Below, piece by piece: positions 7,957-18,495 of a DNA stretch of 64,000 nt. Origin of the DNA: Harmothoe impar (taxonomy: Eukaryota; Annelida; Polychaeta; Phyllodocida; Polynoidae); assembly GCA_947462335.1 (NCBI GenBank), contig OX381716.1:1862845-1926844 (forward strand), in the 5' to 3' direction. Position 1 is the first letter of the stretch. Every line of letters starts with the position of its first letter. Made by a program: the position numbers and the translations under genes. The notes beneath the pieces are model-generated. The model made no database searches, was not told where the DNA came from, and saw only the letters and a list, made by a program, of their open reading frames with translations.

Positions 7957-8268
7957 AGACAACATTTACCAGGTCAGCATTGGGTGGCGTTTTACGTGTC
8001 GAGCACGGGTGAAGTGTACTACTTTTATTCCTTCGGCTTACCGCCGCTGAGTGTGGAGTTCTTGTCTTTCGTGGAACGCTCTGCTCCGTTCAAGTGGCAA
8101 AGAAACCGCGTTCAACTACAAGACACTTCTGCTGACACCTGTGGACCTCATTGCGTGCAATGTGTATTGGAGAGAGGCTGTCCGGGGTGTGGTGCGAGTG
8201 AGGGCGGCGTGAGACTTTGCGGCCTGTTGGGTTGTTGCAAATCGAAGAAGCAAGCTAAAAAAGCATAA
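7957..8268 (+). pseudogene. Adenain-like cysteine protease remnant (Maverick PRO)
   Basis: The frame starts directly after the TGA of the capsid remnant. It shows QHWVAFYVSS with the His-Trp of the adenovirus-type (C5) protease active site, a central YYFYSFGLPP segment, and DTCGPHCVQCVLE carrying the nucleophilic Cys. The roughly 50 residues that precede the His in adenain relatives are missing, so the gene is truncated or its first part is on another exon (TTTACCAG just before GTCAGCAT could be an acceptor). In Mavericks this enzyme matures capsid proteins. Cys-rich C-terminus; stop at 8266-8268. Confidence 0.65.
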
Positions 8269-8296
8269 ACTTGTGTGTTTTTTTGATTGAAATGAA

Positions 8297-8309
8297 AATA
8301 AAGAATAAA
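8297..8309 (+). terminator. Two AATAAA polyadenylation signals
   Basis: AATAAA occurs at 8297-8302 and 8304-8309, about 30 bases after the protease stop, followed by TTGTGTTTTT. This fits the 3' end of the capsid/protease transcript. Confidence 0.6.
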
Positions 8310-8367
8310 ATGAAAAAAAAGAAATTATCTTGTTGTGTTTTTATTTCTATATATAAGTCACAGTACT

Positions 8368-8708
8368 TTTTTGTTTGTTTGTTTACAAACAGTCACGTGT
8401 CACGTGGTGTTGTTTGCAAACAAGAGAGCCACGTGGTGTTGTTTACAAACAAACCCTAAGTAGGTCACGTTACCCTAGTTACCAGAATGCCGGCTTCTGA
8501 TTGGCTGAGCCTAAGTAGGTCACGTGACGTAAGTAGGTCACGTTACCATGGTTACCAGAATGCCGGCCTCTGATTGGCTGAGAGCTTCTAAGTAGGTCAG
8601 TAGGTCACCCAGAATGCTGGCTTCTGATTGGCTGAGAGTCCTAAGTAGGTCACGTTACCATGGCAACGGGTCACGTGACCAAATGGCGGCCTCTGATTGG
8701 CTGCATAT
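8368..8708. repeat. Subterminal array of copy A2
   Basis: It starts with three TGTTTGCAAACA/TGTTTACAAACA forkhead-like palindromes interleaved with CACGTGGTGTTG. Repeated units with TAAGTAGGTCACG, TTACCATGG, AGAATGCCGGC and CTCTGATTGGCTG follow. It is equivalent in position to the array at 7308-7668 but differs in unit composition. Confidence 0.8.
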
Positions 8709-8766
8709 CGATTGAGTAATAGACAGTAGTTAACCATAGTCCCGTTCCGATACATACTATACTACT
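8709..8766 (+). mobile_element. Terminal repeat, right end of Maverick copy A2
   Basis: GATTGAGTAATAGACAGT through ATACTACT ends at 8766, and host DNA (TATTTG...) follows. It shares AGTCCCGTTCCGATACATAC with the other two termini. Confidence 0.8.
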
Positions 8767-9104
8767 TATTTGGAAGGAATATACTTGATGTGTATAGTCA
8801 TGTAGCATGTCGTTGGAAAGAGAAAAATGTGAGCAATTGAAGCAATTTGGTCTCATTTCAACATAGATAAATCAGAAATATATATGATATATACAACGCC
8901 CAAAGTGAACCATCAAGGGAAGTCAGTGGTATTATGTTATGAGACCTCTCACAATGCCGCACCACTTCTATAAACCTCCAAGTTGGTGTTAACAGGGGCA
9001 CACCCCCAAACCCCCCAGTGCTGCCTTTTGTTGAGGCACATGGTGTCAAAAAGGGGCATGTGTTGATGGTTAGAGTTAACTCTGTATGTACAGATTGGTG
9101 CTTG

Positions 9105-9300
9105 AGCCCTTTAACCCTTTAAGGACTGATTTTACTAAATGATCCACCAATGCAGCCCCAGCTAGCAACTTGCCAGTGGTGCATCAGGCCGACCCTTCAG
9201 AAATGTGTCTGAACCCCATAGGCATGATGCTTCAATGCAGCACTGGTGAAGTACTCAACAGAAGCATTTTTTAGGGACATCCATCCCTACAGGTTAAAGC
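9105..9300. repeat. CATGATGC palindromic repeat, copy 1
   Basis: It starts at AACCCTTTAAGGAC and contains CAATGCAGCCCC, GGTGCATCAGGCCGACCC and CATGATGCTTCAATGCAGCA. It is a member of an interspersed palindromic family seen at least a dozen times in the window. Confidence 0.7.
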
Positions 9301-10259
9301 ATCGCTAACCTTTTCATTAATGTGTCCCTTTGATATGAATTTGTCTTTTATAGTACACATTTATTCTGAGCTGAAATTAGATACCACCTGTTTTGGTTGA
9401 AATTGGATCATCACCCTTTGTTCTGACCCATAATCTGATTTCTTGAAAGAAAAATGTTTTTCCAGTGACTTGGTTTTAAAGGAGCTCAGAGTTGGTGACC
9501 CCAACCTCAGGATCTGCAGGGGAAGATGAGCCTCAGTGGCAGAACAAGGCACCTCCACAACAGACTTAGGGAGTGGTAATAAACTATCAATGGGGGCGGG
9601 GACCTTGGACCCCTCTGGGGGGGGCGGATTTCTCCACTTTTCCGTCAAAAAAGCCTGCACATTACATTAGTTCAACTGGGGGGGGGACTAAAAAGTTGAC
9701 ATGTCTTGAGGGAGTACCAGAAAAAAAATTGCAGCATGGGAAAATCCACCAACCCCACCCCTGTTGTTAAAAAATGACCCCTAACTTATAAGCCAAAGAA
9801 AGGGTTAGTTTCCAGTTACCACGTGCATCCCGGGTCTACCACAACAGTGTACCTACCATTGATGGCACAATCTGATCACTTCAAACACAGACACATGTTT
9901 AGTAGATGTGAAGTGGTTGGTGAATAGAGAGAGGAGGAGGAGAGAAACGTCTGGGGAGACAAACTGTATGAGGATGTGTGTGGCCACTTTGTAGCATGCT
10001 GACAACTCATCATGTGACTTGATCTCCAGTTATAAACCTGGCCTCACTTCTGGCACTTCATCAACAGCACCACCACCCCCCCCCCCCAATTAGCAATTAA
10101 TGTCTGGTATATCACAGGTTTCCCATTTTTTAAACCATAAAAGCATCTACTGTGTATTACTGCAGGGAGAAGGAGAGAAAGGGTACGATCAGATTACTTC
10201 AAAGACATGCACAGTTTTAACGTAAAGTGTTTTTTAGACAGGGAGAGGAGGCAGTGCCA

Positions 10260-10570
10260 CCTACACTGATAATCTTTGGCTCCCTATGAGACCAATCTTA
10301 GTCACTATAGTGCCTAACTAAGTTACTTTAAATTCTCGCTTGTGTACACAAGTCAGACTCATACGTGAGAATTTATGGTACTTTTTTTTGGTGCCTATAC
10401 AACCAACCTAGATTAGTTGATAATGTCAGGTTGGTCAGTACTTACTAACCTATTTTAGTCTTCTCCAATTCAGTGAGTGGCTAAGTAATTTTGAGTAAGG
10501 CATTTGTCATATCATGTTGCCTTGCCTAAGTCTTAAATAGTACTTGGTCATACCTGACCCATTCCCTATG
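10260..10570. repeat. Dispersed repeat, inverse partner of 56740-57020
   Basis: CACTGATAATCTTTGGCTCC at about 10267 mirrors GGAGTCAAAGATTATCTGTG at about 57012. Both contain repeated TAGTCA/CTAACTAAGTTA and GTGCC(C/T)A blocks. The boundaries are not resolved. Confidence 0.45.
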
Positions 10571-10795
10571 ACTTACCTGGGACAGCCAGTAGAGACTAAG
10601 GGCTAATAGATGATCTCCTGTGTAGGGGGTGACACCCTGACACGCTGCTGGGTACCTAAGTGATAAAACAAAGATGGCCCCCAGCCTCACCTTTCAACAA
10701 AGATGTCACAAGCCGCCCTAAGACAGTCCACTTGTACAACAAAGATATCACATGACTACAGGACAGCCCTCCGGGTATACACCCATGGTTAGGTT

Positions 10796-10965
10796 AGGGA
10801 GTAGAGAGGAGAGGGGAGGAGAAGAGGAGAGGGGAGGAGAGGACAGGGGAGGAGGGGAGAGGGGAAGGGAGTGGAGGGGAGGGCAAGAGATGAGAGGAGG
10901 GGGGAGGCGGGGGGAGGGGGGCGGAGCCGGGAGGAGCCAGGGAGAAGGGGAGGTGTCCTTAAGTG
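10796..10965. repeat. Purine-rich GAGGGGA tract
   Basis: Nearly uninterrupted G/A sequence made of GAGGGGAGGAGA-type units. It opens spurious frames on both strands. Confidence 0.85.
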
Positions 10966-11104
10966 ATAAAACAAGCATCTCCCCACCACTTCTCAACAAA
11001 GGTATCCCATGTCAAACTGAGACGTGCACCTGTAGTGTTGGGGCTGGGGAGGGGAGTAGTAGTGAACTTCCCTAAGTGATAAACTATGCCATATCATCCA
11101 CACC

Positions 11105-11275
11105 CTGTAACCCTTTAAGGGCAGCAGAGTGCTTAAATGTGCTATGACCTTTGTCATCATGATGCATCCATGCAGCCGCCATGGCTGCACTGATGCATCC
11201 CATACAGGGTTGATACACCTCCAGAGGCTCAGCATGATGCTTGACTGCAGCACTTGTCATGTTAACGTTGATATC
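11105..11275. repeat. CATGATGC palindromic repeat, copy 2
   Basis: It begins AACCCTTTAAGGGCAGC and includes CATCATGATGCATCCATGCAG and CAGCATGATGCTTGACTGCA. It is the same family as 9105-9300. Confidence 0.7.
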
Positions 11276-12361
11276 TCTGTTAGTATGTTTTTTTGTCAGG
11301 TGTTCATGGCAATGTGAGATGTAGCCGAGTGGGTAGGGCGAGGTAGTCTGCAGTGTGCCCCAGCATTGTTTATATTCTGACAGAAATGTTTAGAATAAGG
11401 CTGTGTGTATTTCCCAGAGTGTTGTGTAGGGAATATAAGTTCTGAAATATGATTTGAGAAATATGCTTTTAGATCCCCAGCAAAGATCACATTTTGACAC
11501 CAATACTCCTTTGTGTGATGGCATTTGGGTATAAGGATTACTATAAATGTCCATACACGCAAAATATATTTCTCATGATTTATATCTTACAGTAGAAATA
11601 CCTAGAGATGCAACGTTTATAACTCAACTTAGAAGGAATTCCCTTGTGGTATTGAGTTCATTGTGTTTAAACAGGGGATCTATGGGGAGTGGGTATAGCA
11701 GGGGTTAGAGTTTCCTCTGCTGCTACGTCACAGGGCCTGGACTGAGCTGCAAACACAGGCTGCCACATGGTTGGGTAGTTTTACCATGATAGTACCATTA
11801 CCCCTTACTGTATTTTGATGTATTCTAAATGGGCCCTTATAATTTTCAGGCTTCACTATAATGATACATGGGACGTGCATAAGACAATCTCATTTAGAGA
11901 GATATGTCTATTTTTGTGATAATTCAATCCTATGTGTGTATCAATCTCACTCATGTGGCGTTTGTTTGCCCCCCCCCCCCCCCTGTTCTATTATCAGGTG
12001 CAATGTTCAAATCTAACTCCTCCTATAGCAGAGTACCCCCCCCCCCCCCCCCCCACACAGGCCTTCTCCCACACAGACCAGACACAGGAATCCTTATCTA
12101 AATGGGAAATGGTGAATAAGGAAACCAATCATTGCCAACTGATGAAAGCAAACATTCCCAGAAATAAAAAGGAGGCGTTTTGGCTTGTGATGTTGGATGG
12201 GAGATGGAGCGGCAGGCATTTTGTTCCTGTTTGGCTGCGGAAACTGCTGAGCTTAAGTTACTTTTATGGAAGTATGGAAGCAATAGGGCATGGAATTAGA
12301 ATCAATGAGGCGTGCAATTACACAGCCTAGGCACCAGCCTACGACTAAATCCTGCCACAAC

Positions 12362-13378
12362 TCTTGCCACAACTAGGTAAGGGTCCTGTTGGTACCTAGT
12401 CCTGTACAGACTCCTGCAACAACTAGGTGAGGGTCCTGGTGGTACCTAGTCCTGTACAGACTCCTGTCATAACTAGGTGAGGGTCCTGGTGGTACCTAGT
12501 CCTACCAAGACTCCTGCAAAAACTAGGTGAGGGTCCTAGTGGTACCTAGTCCTGTACAGACTCCTGTCATAACTAGGTGAGGGTACTGGTGGTACCTAGT
12601 CCTGTACAGATCCCTGCCACAACCAGGTAGGGTCCTGGTGGTACCTAGTCCTACCCAGACTCCTGCAACAACTAGGTGAGGGTCCTGGTGGTATCTAGTC
12701 CTGTATAAACTCCTGCCACAACTAGGTGAGGGTCCTGGTGGTACCTAGTCCTGTACAGACTCCTGTCACAGCTAGGTGAGGGTCCTGGTGGTACCTAGTC
12801 CTGTACAGACTCCTGCCAAAGCTAGGTAAGGGTCCTGGTGGTACCTAGTCCTGTACAGACTCCTGCAACAACTTGGTGAGGGTCCTGGTGGTACCTAGTC
12901 CTGTACAGATCCCTGCCACAACTAGGTAAGGGTCCTGGTGGTACCTAGTCCTGTACAGACTCCTGCAACAACTAGGTGAGGGTCCTGGTGGTACCTAGTC
13001 CTGCCCAGACTTCTGCAACAACTAGGTAAGGGTCCTGGTGGTACCTGGTCCTGCACAGACTCCTGCCACAACTAGGTAAGGGTCCTGGTGGTACCTAGTC
13101 CTGTACAGACTCCTGTCACAGCTAGGTGAGGGTCCTGGTGGTACCTAGTCCTGTACAGACTCCCGCCACAACTAGGTGAGGGTCCTGGTGGTACTTAGTC
13201 CTGTACAGACTCCAGCCACAACTAGGTAAGGGTCCTGGTGGTACCTAGTCCTGTACCGACTCCTGTCACAGCTAGGTAAGGGTCCTGGTGGTACCTAGTC
13301 CTGTACAGACTCCTGCCACAGCTAGGTAAGGGTCCTCATGGTACCTGGTCCTGTAAAGACAACTGTCACTACTAGGTA
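12362..13378. repeat. 50-bp minisatellite, about 20 copies
   Basis: The unit contains CTAGGTGAGGGTCCTGGTGG followed by TACCTAGTCCTGTACAGACT. The period is 50 bases throughout (for example equivalent bases at 12721 and 12771). Copies differ by a few substitutions, and the edge copies are the most degenerate. Single copies of the reverse unit (CACCAGGACCCTTACCTGGT) occur at about 24016 and a degenerate one at about 59625, so the unit derives from a dispersed sequence. It ends 320 bases before LINE ORF1. Confidence 0.95.
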
Positions 13379-13636
13379 ATCCTCTTAAAGCTAATCAAGG
13401 GTGGTAGTGGAGTGGTTAGCAGACTTGTCACCAGTGCAGGAATTCACAAAAATACCAAAAAATAAAAGAGATTATTTATCACTTTTGAAATTCATTTGCT
13501 CCTTAAGCTCATTTGAGCATCATCATTAGGAGAATCAACATGGCCGACACCGAATGCTTACGTGAACGGAGGAGGACGATATCGCCAAATTAAGAGACTT
13601 CTCAATTACACAACGTATCGACATTAGGTAGGAACC

Positions 13637-13646
13637 TATATAAAGG
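13637..13646 (+). promoter_or_regulatory. TATA-like box in the LINE 5' region
   Basis: CCTATATAAAGGG lies about 60 bases upstream of the ORF1 ATG. An AACATGGCCGAC block near 13538 resembles a YY1-type site, as found in some LINE 5' UTRs. The sequence only suggests promoter use. Confidence 0.4.
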
Positions 13647-13700
13647 GTTCAAGTACATATAGAAGGTAAAGTTAGTAGACTTCTCTGTACAAATAATCCC

Positions 13701-15071
13701 ATGTCGAACGATTCCCGTAGAGGAGGTGTACGCAGTAGCGGCCGCGTCAAATCTCAATCGTTGTCAAAAGAGAGTGGCGCAGTGACCCCTATACAAGACA
13801 GCAGGCCAAACGTAAACATCGGTGACGACGTATCAGCGCAGTTATTAAAAACAATGCAAGAGATGACTGAGTCCAATCAGAAGATGGTAGAGAAATTCGA
13901 CAACTTAGATATCAAAATTACTACAAATGCAGGGGTTATGAACACTCATATTGAGAAGGTAGAGAGCCATATGACCACTGTCACGGACAACATTCTAGCG
14001 CTGTCAGAGCGCCTTGACACTGCAGAAGCTGAAATAGCCACCGGATCATCCGAGCGTAAACAACTTATGGTAGAAAATATTAGGCTCAAGCACAAGTGCG
14101 AGAAGGACTCAGTTAGGCTCAGACAAATAGATGAAGGAAGGAAAAGAAAAAACATCATCATTGAAGGGTATCCAGAGGCTGGAGGAGAGACCCCCAGGAA
14201 AATTCTGCACGACCTTATGGTAGACATAGGCGCAGTGGCAGCGGGCACGAAAATCCTTCTAGAGAGTGCATTCAGGATTGGGAAAAGGAGACCAGCAGCC
14301 ACTACCCCCAGAAACATTCTAATTAAATTTAGAGAGATGGAAGATAAGATCAAGCTGTTCCAAAAAGTGAATCAGATGAGGCATCACAACAAATGGAAAG
14401 ACATCTTCGTCTCAGACGACCTGACACCTGAACAACAAGAAGAAAGAAAAGACCTACGGTGCTTGGCTGCACTAGCGAGGTATAACAACACAGACCTGAA
14501 GTTGAAGGGCAACAAACTGGAAGACTCCAAAGGCAAGGTGTACTACTACCGGGACATAAAAGACTTACCTGTAGGCATATCATTAGTTGAAGCCAAGGTG
14601 ATCGAATTTGACCATGGAACAGCCTATCAGTCACATCATGCGTATTTAAGTAATATGTACCCTTGTGAGATCGTGTTTGAAGACATTACATGTCACTCTT
14701 CAGAGCAGCTATTTTGGTTTATGTTCGCCAGATACAACGAGGATAAAGACGCAGCACAGAAAATTCTAGTCAGCATAGATGGGTACGAGGCCAAAAAGAC
14801 TTCTCACAGCATCAAGATCACCAAAGCAGACGCACACGTCAAGAAAAATGAACTTATGGCTGAAGCAGTGGAGATGAAATTCATGCAATCAAACAGACTT
14901 GGAGACATGCTCATTGCCACTGTGGGAACCATATACGAATGTACAAATGAAAAAGGGTGGGGCTGCGGGTTCACAATGGCCAATGTAGATAAGATTACTC
15001 CTCAAAGTGTCAAAGAAAATAAAATGGGTGAAATTCTGATGCAGCTAAGGGAAAAAATGAAAGCGCTCTAA
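13701..15071 (+). CDS. LINE ORF1 protein: coiled coil, RRM-like region and C-terminal NADAR domain
   Basis: This protein has 456 residues and is intact. Residues about 45-155 are heptad-rich (QLLKTMQEMTESNQKMVEKF onward), as in trimerising LINE ORF1 proteins. Residues about 150-295 (RKRKNIIIEGYPEAGG...NILIKFREMEDK...DIFVSDDLTPEQQEERK) match the RRM plus C-terminal ORF1 layout that binds RNA. Residues about 300-450 match the NADAR/YbiA (DUF1768) fold: AYLSNMYPCEIVFEDI, then CHSSEQLFWFMFARY, KFMQSNRLGDMLIATVG and GWGCGF. The Asn, Glu and Trp-Gly positions typical of the family are kept. NADAR proteins are N-glycosidases acting on ADP-ribose-type substrates. A role in removing ADP-ribose marks from element nucleic acid or protein is inference. 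Confidence 0.8.
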   Translation: MSNDSRRGGVRSSGRVKSQSLSKESGAVTPIQDSRPNVNIGDDVSAQLLKTMQEMTESNQKMVEKFDNLDIKITTNAGVMNTHIEKVESHMTTVTDNILALSERLDTAEAEIATGSSERKQLMVENIRLKHKCEKDSVRLRQIDEGRKRKNIIIEGYPEAGGETPRKILHDLMVDIGAVAAGTKILLESAFRIGKRRPAATTPRNILIKFREMEDKIKLFQKVNQMRHHNKWKDIFVSDDLTPEQQEERKDLRCLAALARYNNTDLKLKGNKLEDSKGKVYYYRDIKDLPVGISLVEAKVIEFDHGTAYQSHHAYLSNMYPCEIVFEDITCHSSEQLFWFMFARYNEDKDAAQKILVSIDGYEAKKTSHSIKITKADAHVKKNELMAEAVEMKFMQSNRLGDMLIATVGTIYECTNEKGWGCGFTMANVDKITPQSVKENKMGEILMQLREKMKAL

Positions 15072-15618
15072 GTACTGAGATATAGCCTAGAAGGCCTGAG
15101 AATGTTGTATAACTAAATCAATTTAATTTAGAGCATATCTGTTTAATTTATCTGTTAATATTTTGTTATCTAGATGTAATCCTTACAATCAGTCCCACAT
15201 GTTAGAACTTGTAATCATACGCATCTAAAAACAGACCACTGTAAGTCGAGAAGAATAGTTCTGGTATGTAACGCCAGGTGGCGACAGCGAGCGGAGCCGC
15301 GCCAAGTATTTGCATTTGCATTGGTCTTACCGGTACTCGAGTGTATTAATTCATATTAAGTCAAAGGTTGTTACCCCCACCGCTGTGCCTTACAGAAATT
15401 ATAAAGCACATTATAATCAAAACCCTAATGATTAAAGGGATATTATTTCTTGAAAATGATATTGAGTGAAGTGTATGAGGACGATAAAGTACCTTCTTTA
15501 GTCCGTAAATAGGAGTCACTATTTCCTCAATGGGGAGAAATCTCCAAGTAGGTGGTACTAGTTACCCATACCTACTAAACTTGAATGTATGTATATTCTG
15601 TTGTATGTGTTGGATATT
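15072..15618 (+). other. Spacer between LINE ORF1 and ORF2
   Basis: This is AT-rich DNA with no ORF of note. It includes GCCAGGTGGCGACAGCGAGC near 15281 and TATTTGCATTTGCATTGG near 15307 (octamer-like). It is assumed to be part of the element. Confidence 0.4.
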
Positions 15619-18495
15619 AAAGGGCACACACTATAATCATTACTGCTGTAAATAATGACTATGTAAAAAGTAGCAAAAATATATTTACTCTAAGTCACTT
15701 AAATACAAGAAGTCTCAAATCGAAGAAAGAGACTCTACGGGTTCACATGAGTAATGTTCAGGATGTTGTATTGGGTATTTCTGAAACATGGCTAGAAGAC
15801 TTCAATCCATCTCACACCGTAGACATTCCAGGTTACAACTTTGAGAGACTGGACAGGACTTGGACTAAACCAGATGGGAGCCAAAAGGGGGGGGGTAGGA
15901 ATTTATGTGAGAAATGATTTTTCCTATTCTACTGAAAACTACAAACATTTAAATGTTAGCTCTAACGACATTGAAATGCTGTTGACAGAAATTGTCAGAA
16001 ACGGGAAAAAAAATGTAGTGGTCATCAACCTGTATAGGCCACCAGATGGCAATAAAGCCTCATTTATTGAAGTATTTAATGCCAATGTGTCAAAGGCTAA
16101 GCTAAGGCGCAAAGATGTAATCATTATGGGGGATTTTAATTTTGATTACCTCAATGTAAACAAAGTGTCAACTAAATTAATGAAAATCTGTATTAATCTG
16201 TTAGGCATGAAGCAAATAATAGACGTTCCAACTAGAAGCACCGATGAATCGGCAACATGTATTGATTGGGTCATAACAAATACCATGAAAAAGTATGAGC
16301 TTGTTACCAGGGACTGGAATATCAGTGACCATATCCTAGTGGGGATATCCTTTATTGATCAATATTTCATGCATGAACGTGTTCAATTTGAGGGACGCAC
16401 ATATAGGAAGTATGATGCTGAGCTATTTAAAAGATGTATTCAAAATGCCGATTGGGGTCCGTATGATGACTGTGAAAATGTAAGCCTGCGGTGGGAGTTT
16501 ATCATTAGGTTGTTAACAAGAGAATTGGATAAAATGTGCCCTATGAGAAAATTTAAGGTCAACAAGGCAAGGTCACCCTGGGTTACCGATCACCATCTAG
16601 AGATGATTCATGATAAAGACATCGCCCTGACCAAAGCCAAACGCACTAAATCAATAAAGGATTGGGATATAGCTAAACGCCTTAGAAATTCAACAAATAG
16701 AGCATTAAAAAAAGCAAAATCAAAATTCATTCGGGACGCTTTGGAAGAAAAAAAAAATGATAGTAAAAAATTCTGGAAAATTATTAATGGCTTGCTGAGG
16801 GGAAAAAAAAAATTTAAATCTAAATCTAAGGGATAAAGTTCAGGACATACCCATCTCTTTCATAGACACTCCAGACTTTATTAACAATTACTTTATACAT
16901 ATTGGTCCAAATCTGGCGAGGGATTATGACGAGGTCTGGTCATATGACGGTGAGACTCAACCCATGGGGATTGGTAACATTGAAACTGATGTTGAAGAGG
17001 TTGCGGCATTGGTGAAGGATATTGATACCAATAAATCCTCAAGCATTGATGGAGTGTCGTCAAGGGCATTGAAGGATTGCTTGTCTGCAATACCGGTTAC
17101 TATTGTAAATTTGTTTAATTGTTCATTGACTGAGGCTGTGGTTCCGCAAGCATGGAAATTAGGCACTGTCATTCCACTACAAAAAGAGGGTGATAAAACA
17201 GACGTGGCAAACCTCAGACCTGTAACACTGCTCCCTGTTATAGGAAAGCTACTGGAGAAGGTTGTTAATAAGAGGTTAATGGAATATCTAGAATCTAACG
17301 AGTTGCTTGACGTAAATCAAGGAGGTTTTAGACAGGGTCACTCTACTATAGAAACGGTAGCCTACTTTACTGACACTATATATAAAGGTTTAAATAATAG
17401 GGAATATACACTTTCAACACTAATCGATCTGAAAAAAGCTTTTGATACCGTAAATCACTTAATTTTAATAGAAAAATTGCGAAAATTGGGTGTGGGTGGA
17501 AATTTACTAAATTGGTTAAAAGACTATCTTTCAAACAGGAAACATATGCAAATGGGAAAAATTCTAGGGAAGGTGAAGTACTGTGTGGAGTGCCCCAAGG
17601 AAGTATACTAGGCCCTACCCTATTTTTAGTATACATCAACGACCTAAAAAATGTGCTAAAAAATTGCGGGTCCTTTTTGTATGCAGATGACACAGTCGTT
17701 ACTGTTACCGGTAGTAATTTAGCGCGTATGACTACCCAGATGGAGGAGGACCTACTGCTACTAAATAAATGGTTCCAGAAAAATAAGCTTACTTTAAACA
17801 CCAAAAAAACTAATTATATCATTTTTGGCCTAAGGAGTAAATTAAAAGAAATTGTTAATCACAAATTGACGCTAGCAGGTACTCAACTTGAAAGATGTTT
17901 GAGCGTTAAATACCTCTGTATAATGCTAGACCAGGTGCTAAATTTCAACATGCAAGCTGAGATAGCCTTCAAGAAACTGATCTACAAGTCATATTTAACT
18001 GCTAGGCTTAGAGATATATTAGATAATGTCACAATGCTGAATATTTATAAGACGATGGTCCTCCCACATGCCGACTATGGTGACATTCTATATGATGTTG
18101 CAAACAAATCAATACTGGACAAACTACAAATTGTTCAAAACAAATCCCTAAGAAGGTGTTTGGGTTTAGACTACTTATACCCCACTATAGCAACCCACCA
18201 AGAGGCTAAGATATCTAAGCTTCAACCTCGTAGGATTATGCACTTATGTAATTTTATGTTTAAGCAAAAGGCAAACGCGGAAATAGTTAACAATAGAAAT
18301 GTTAGAACAAGAGCCCATGATGCATTACTGTTCATTTCAATCAAACCCAAAAATGAAACGAGTGAGAAGAGTGTTTTATATAGAGGTGCCATGTTATGGA
18401 ATAACCTGAGCGTACATGTTCGAGCTATAGAGGATTATGAAGAATTCAAACTGAATAGGAAGAAATGGTTAGGCAGCACTAACTACATGTTTTAA
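15619..18495 (+). pseudogene. LINE ORF2: APE endonuclease and reverse transcriptase, three frameshifts
   Basis: The frame opens after a stop at about 15618. Endonuclease motifs are SHLNTRSLKSKK, GISETWLED, GGVGIYVRN, VINLYRPPDG, IIMGDFNFDYL and NISDHILVGI. RT motifs are LGTVIPLQKEGD, LRPVTLLPVIGKLLEKV, NQGGFRQGHSTIE, LIDLKKAFDTVNH, CGVPQGSILGP and the catalytic FLYADDTV near 17674-17692. The reading frame breaks in a G9 run (15887-15895), in an A10 run (16803-16812) and between about 17530 and 17570. No active ORF2 is encoded as given. Two of the three breaks sit in homopolymers, so sequencing error is possible. Confidence 0.85.

Larger units (their letters stand above)
7732..8766 (+). mobile_element. 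Right end of a second Maverick copy (A2), truncated
   Basis: This 1,035-base piece lies between two same-orientation right termini. It holds the C-terminal remnant of a capsid-like protein, most of an adenain-like protease, poly(A) signals, its own CACGTG array and a terminus at 8766. The simplest reading is that copy A1 inserted into A2, cutting its capsid gene. Deletion or tandem integration are alternatives. Confidence 0.6.
8767..12361. other. Gene-free host DNA with dispersed repeats
   Basis: No coding region is supported. Besides the repeats listed separately, it contains poly-C/poly-G runs (9610, 9677, 10074, 11971, 12041). A G-rich block near 9590-9770 with TTGTTAAAAAATGACCCC has relatives near 40980-41160. 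A region at 10260-10570 is related in inverse orientation to 56740-57020. The rest is unremarkable AT-rich sequence. Confidence 0.5.

Noticed and set aside
11310..11345. tRNA-like A-box (GTAGCCGAGTGGGTAGGGC)
   Set aside because: No matching B-box, acceptor stem or anticodon arm could be found downstream; at most a SINE relic.
11932..12330. 132-codon plus-strand frame
   Set aside because: It crosses two poly-C tracts and has no recognisable domain or codon pattern.
12362..13378. CRISPR-like array of 50-base repeats
   Set aside because: Units are contiguous with no unique spacers, in animal DNA; it is a minisatellite.
13400..13445. tRNA-like A-box (GGTAGTGGAGTGGTTAGC)
   Set aside because: No B-box follows at the right distance and no cloverleaf can be drawn.
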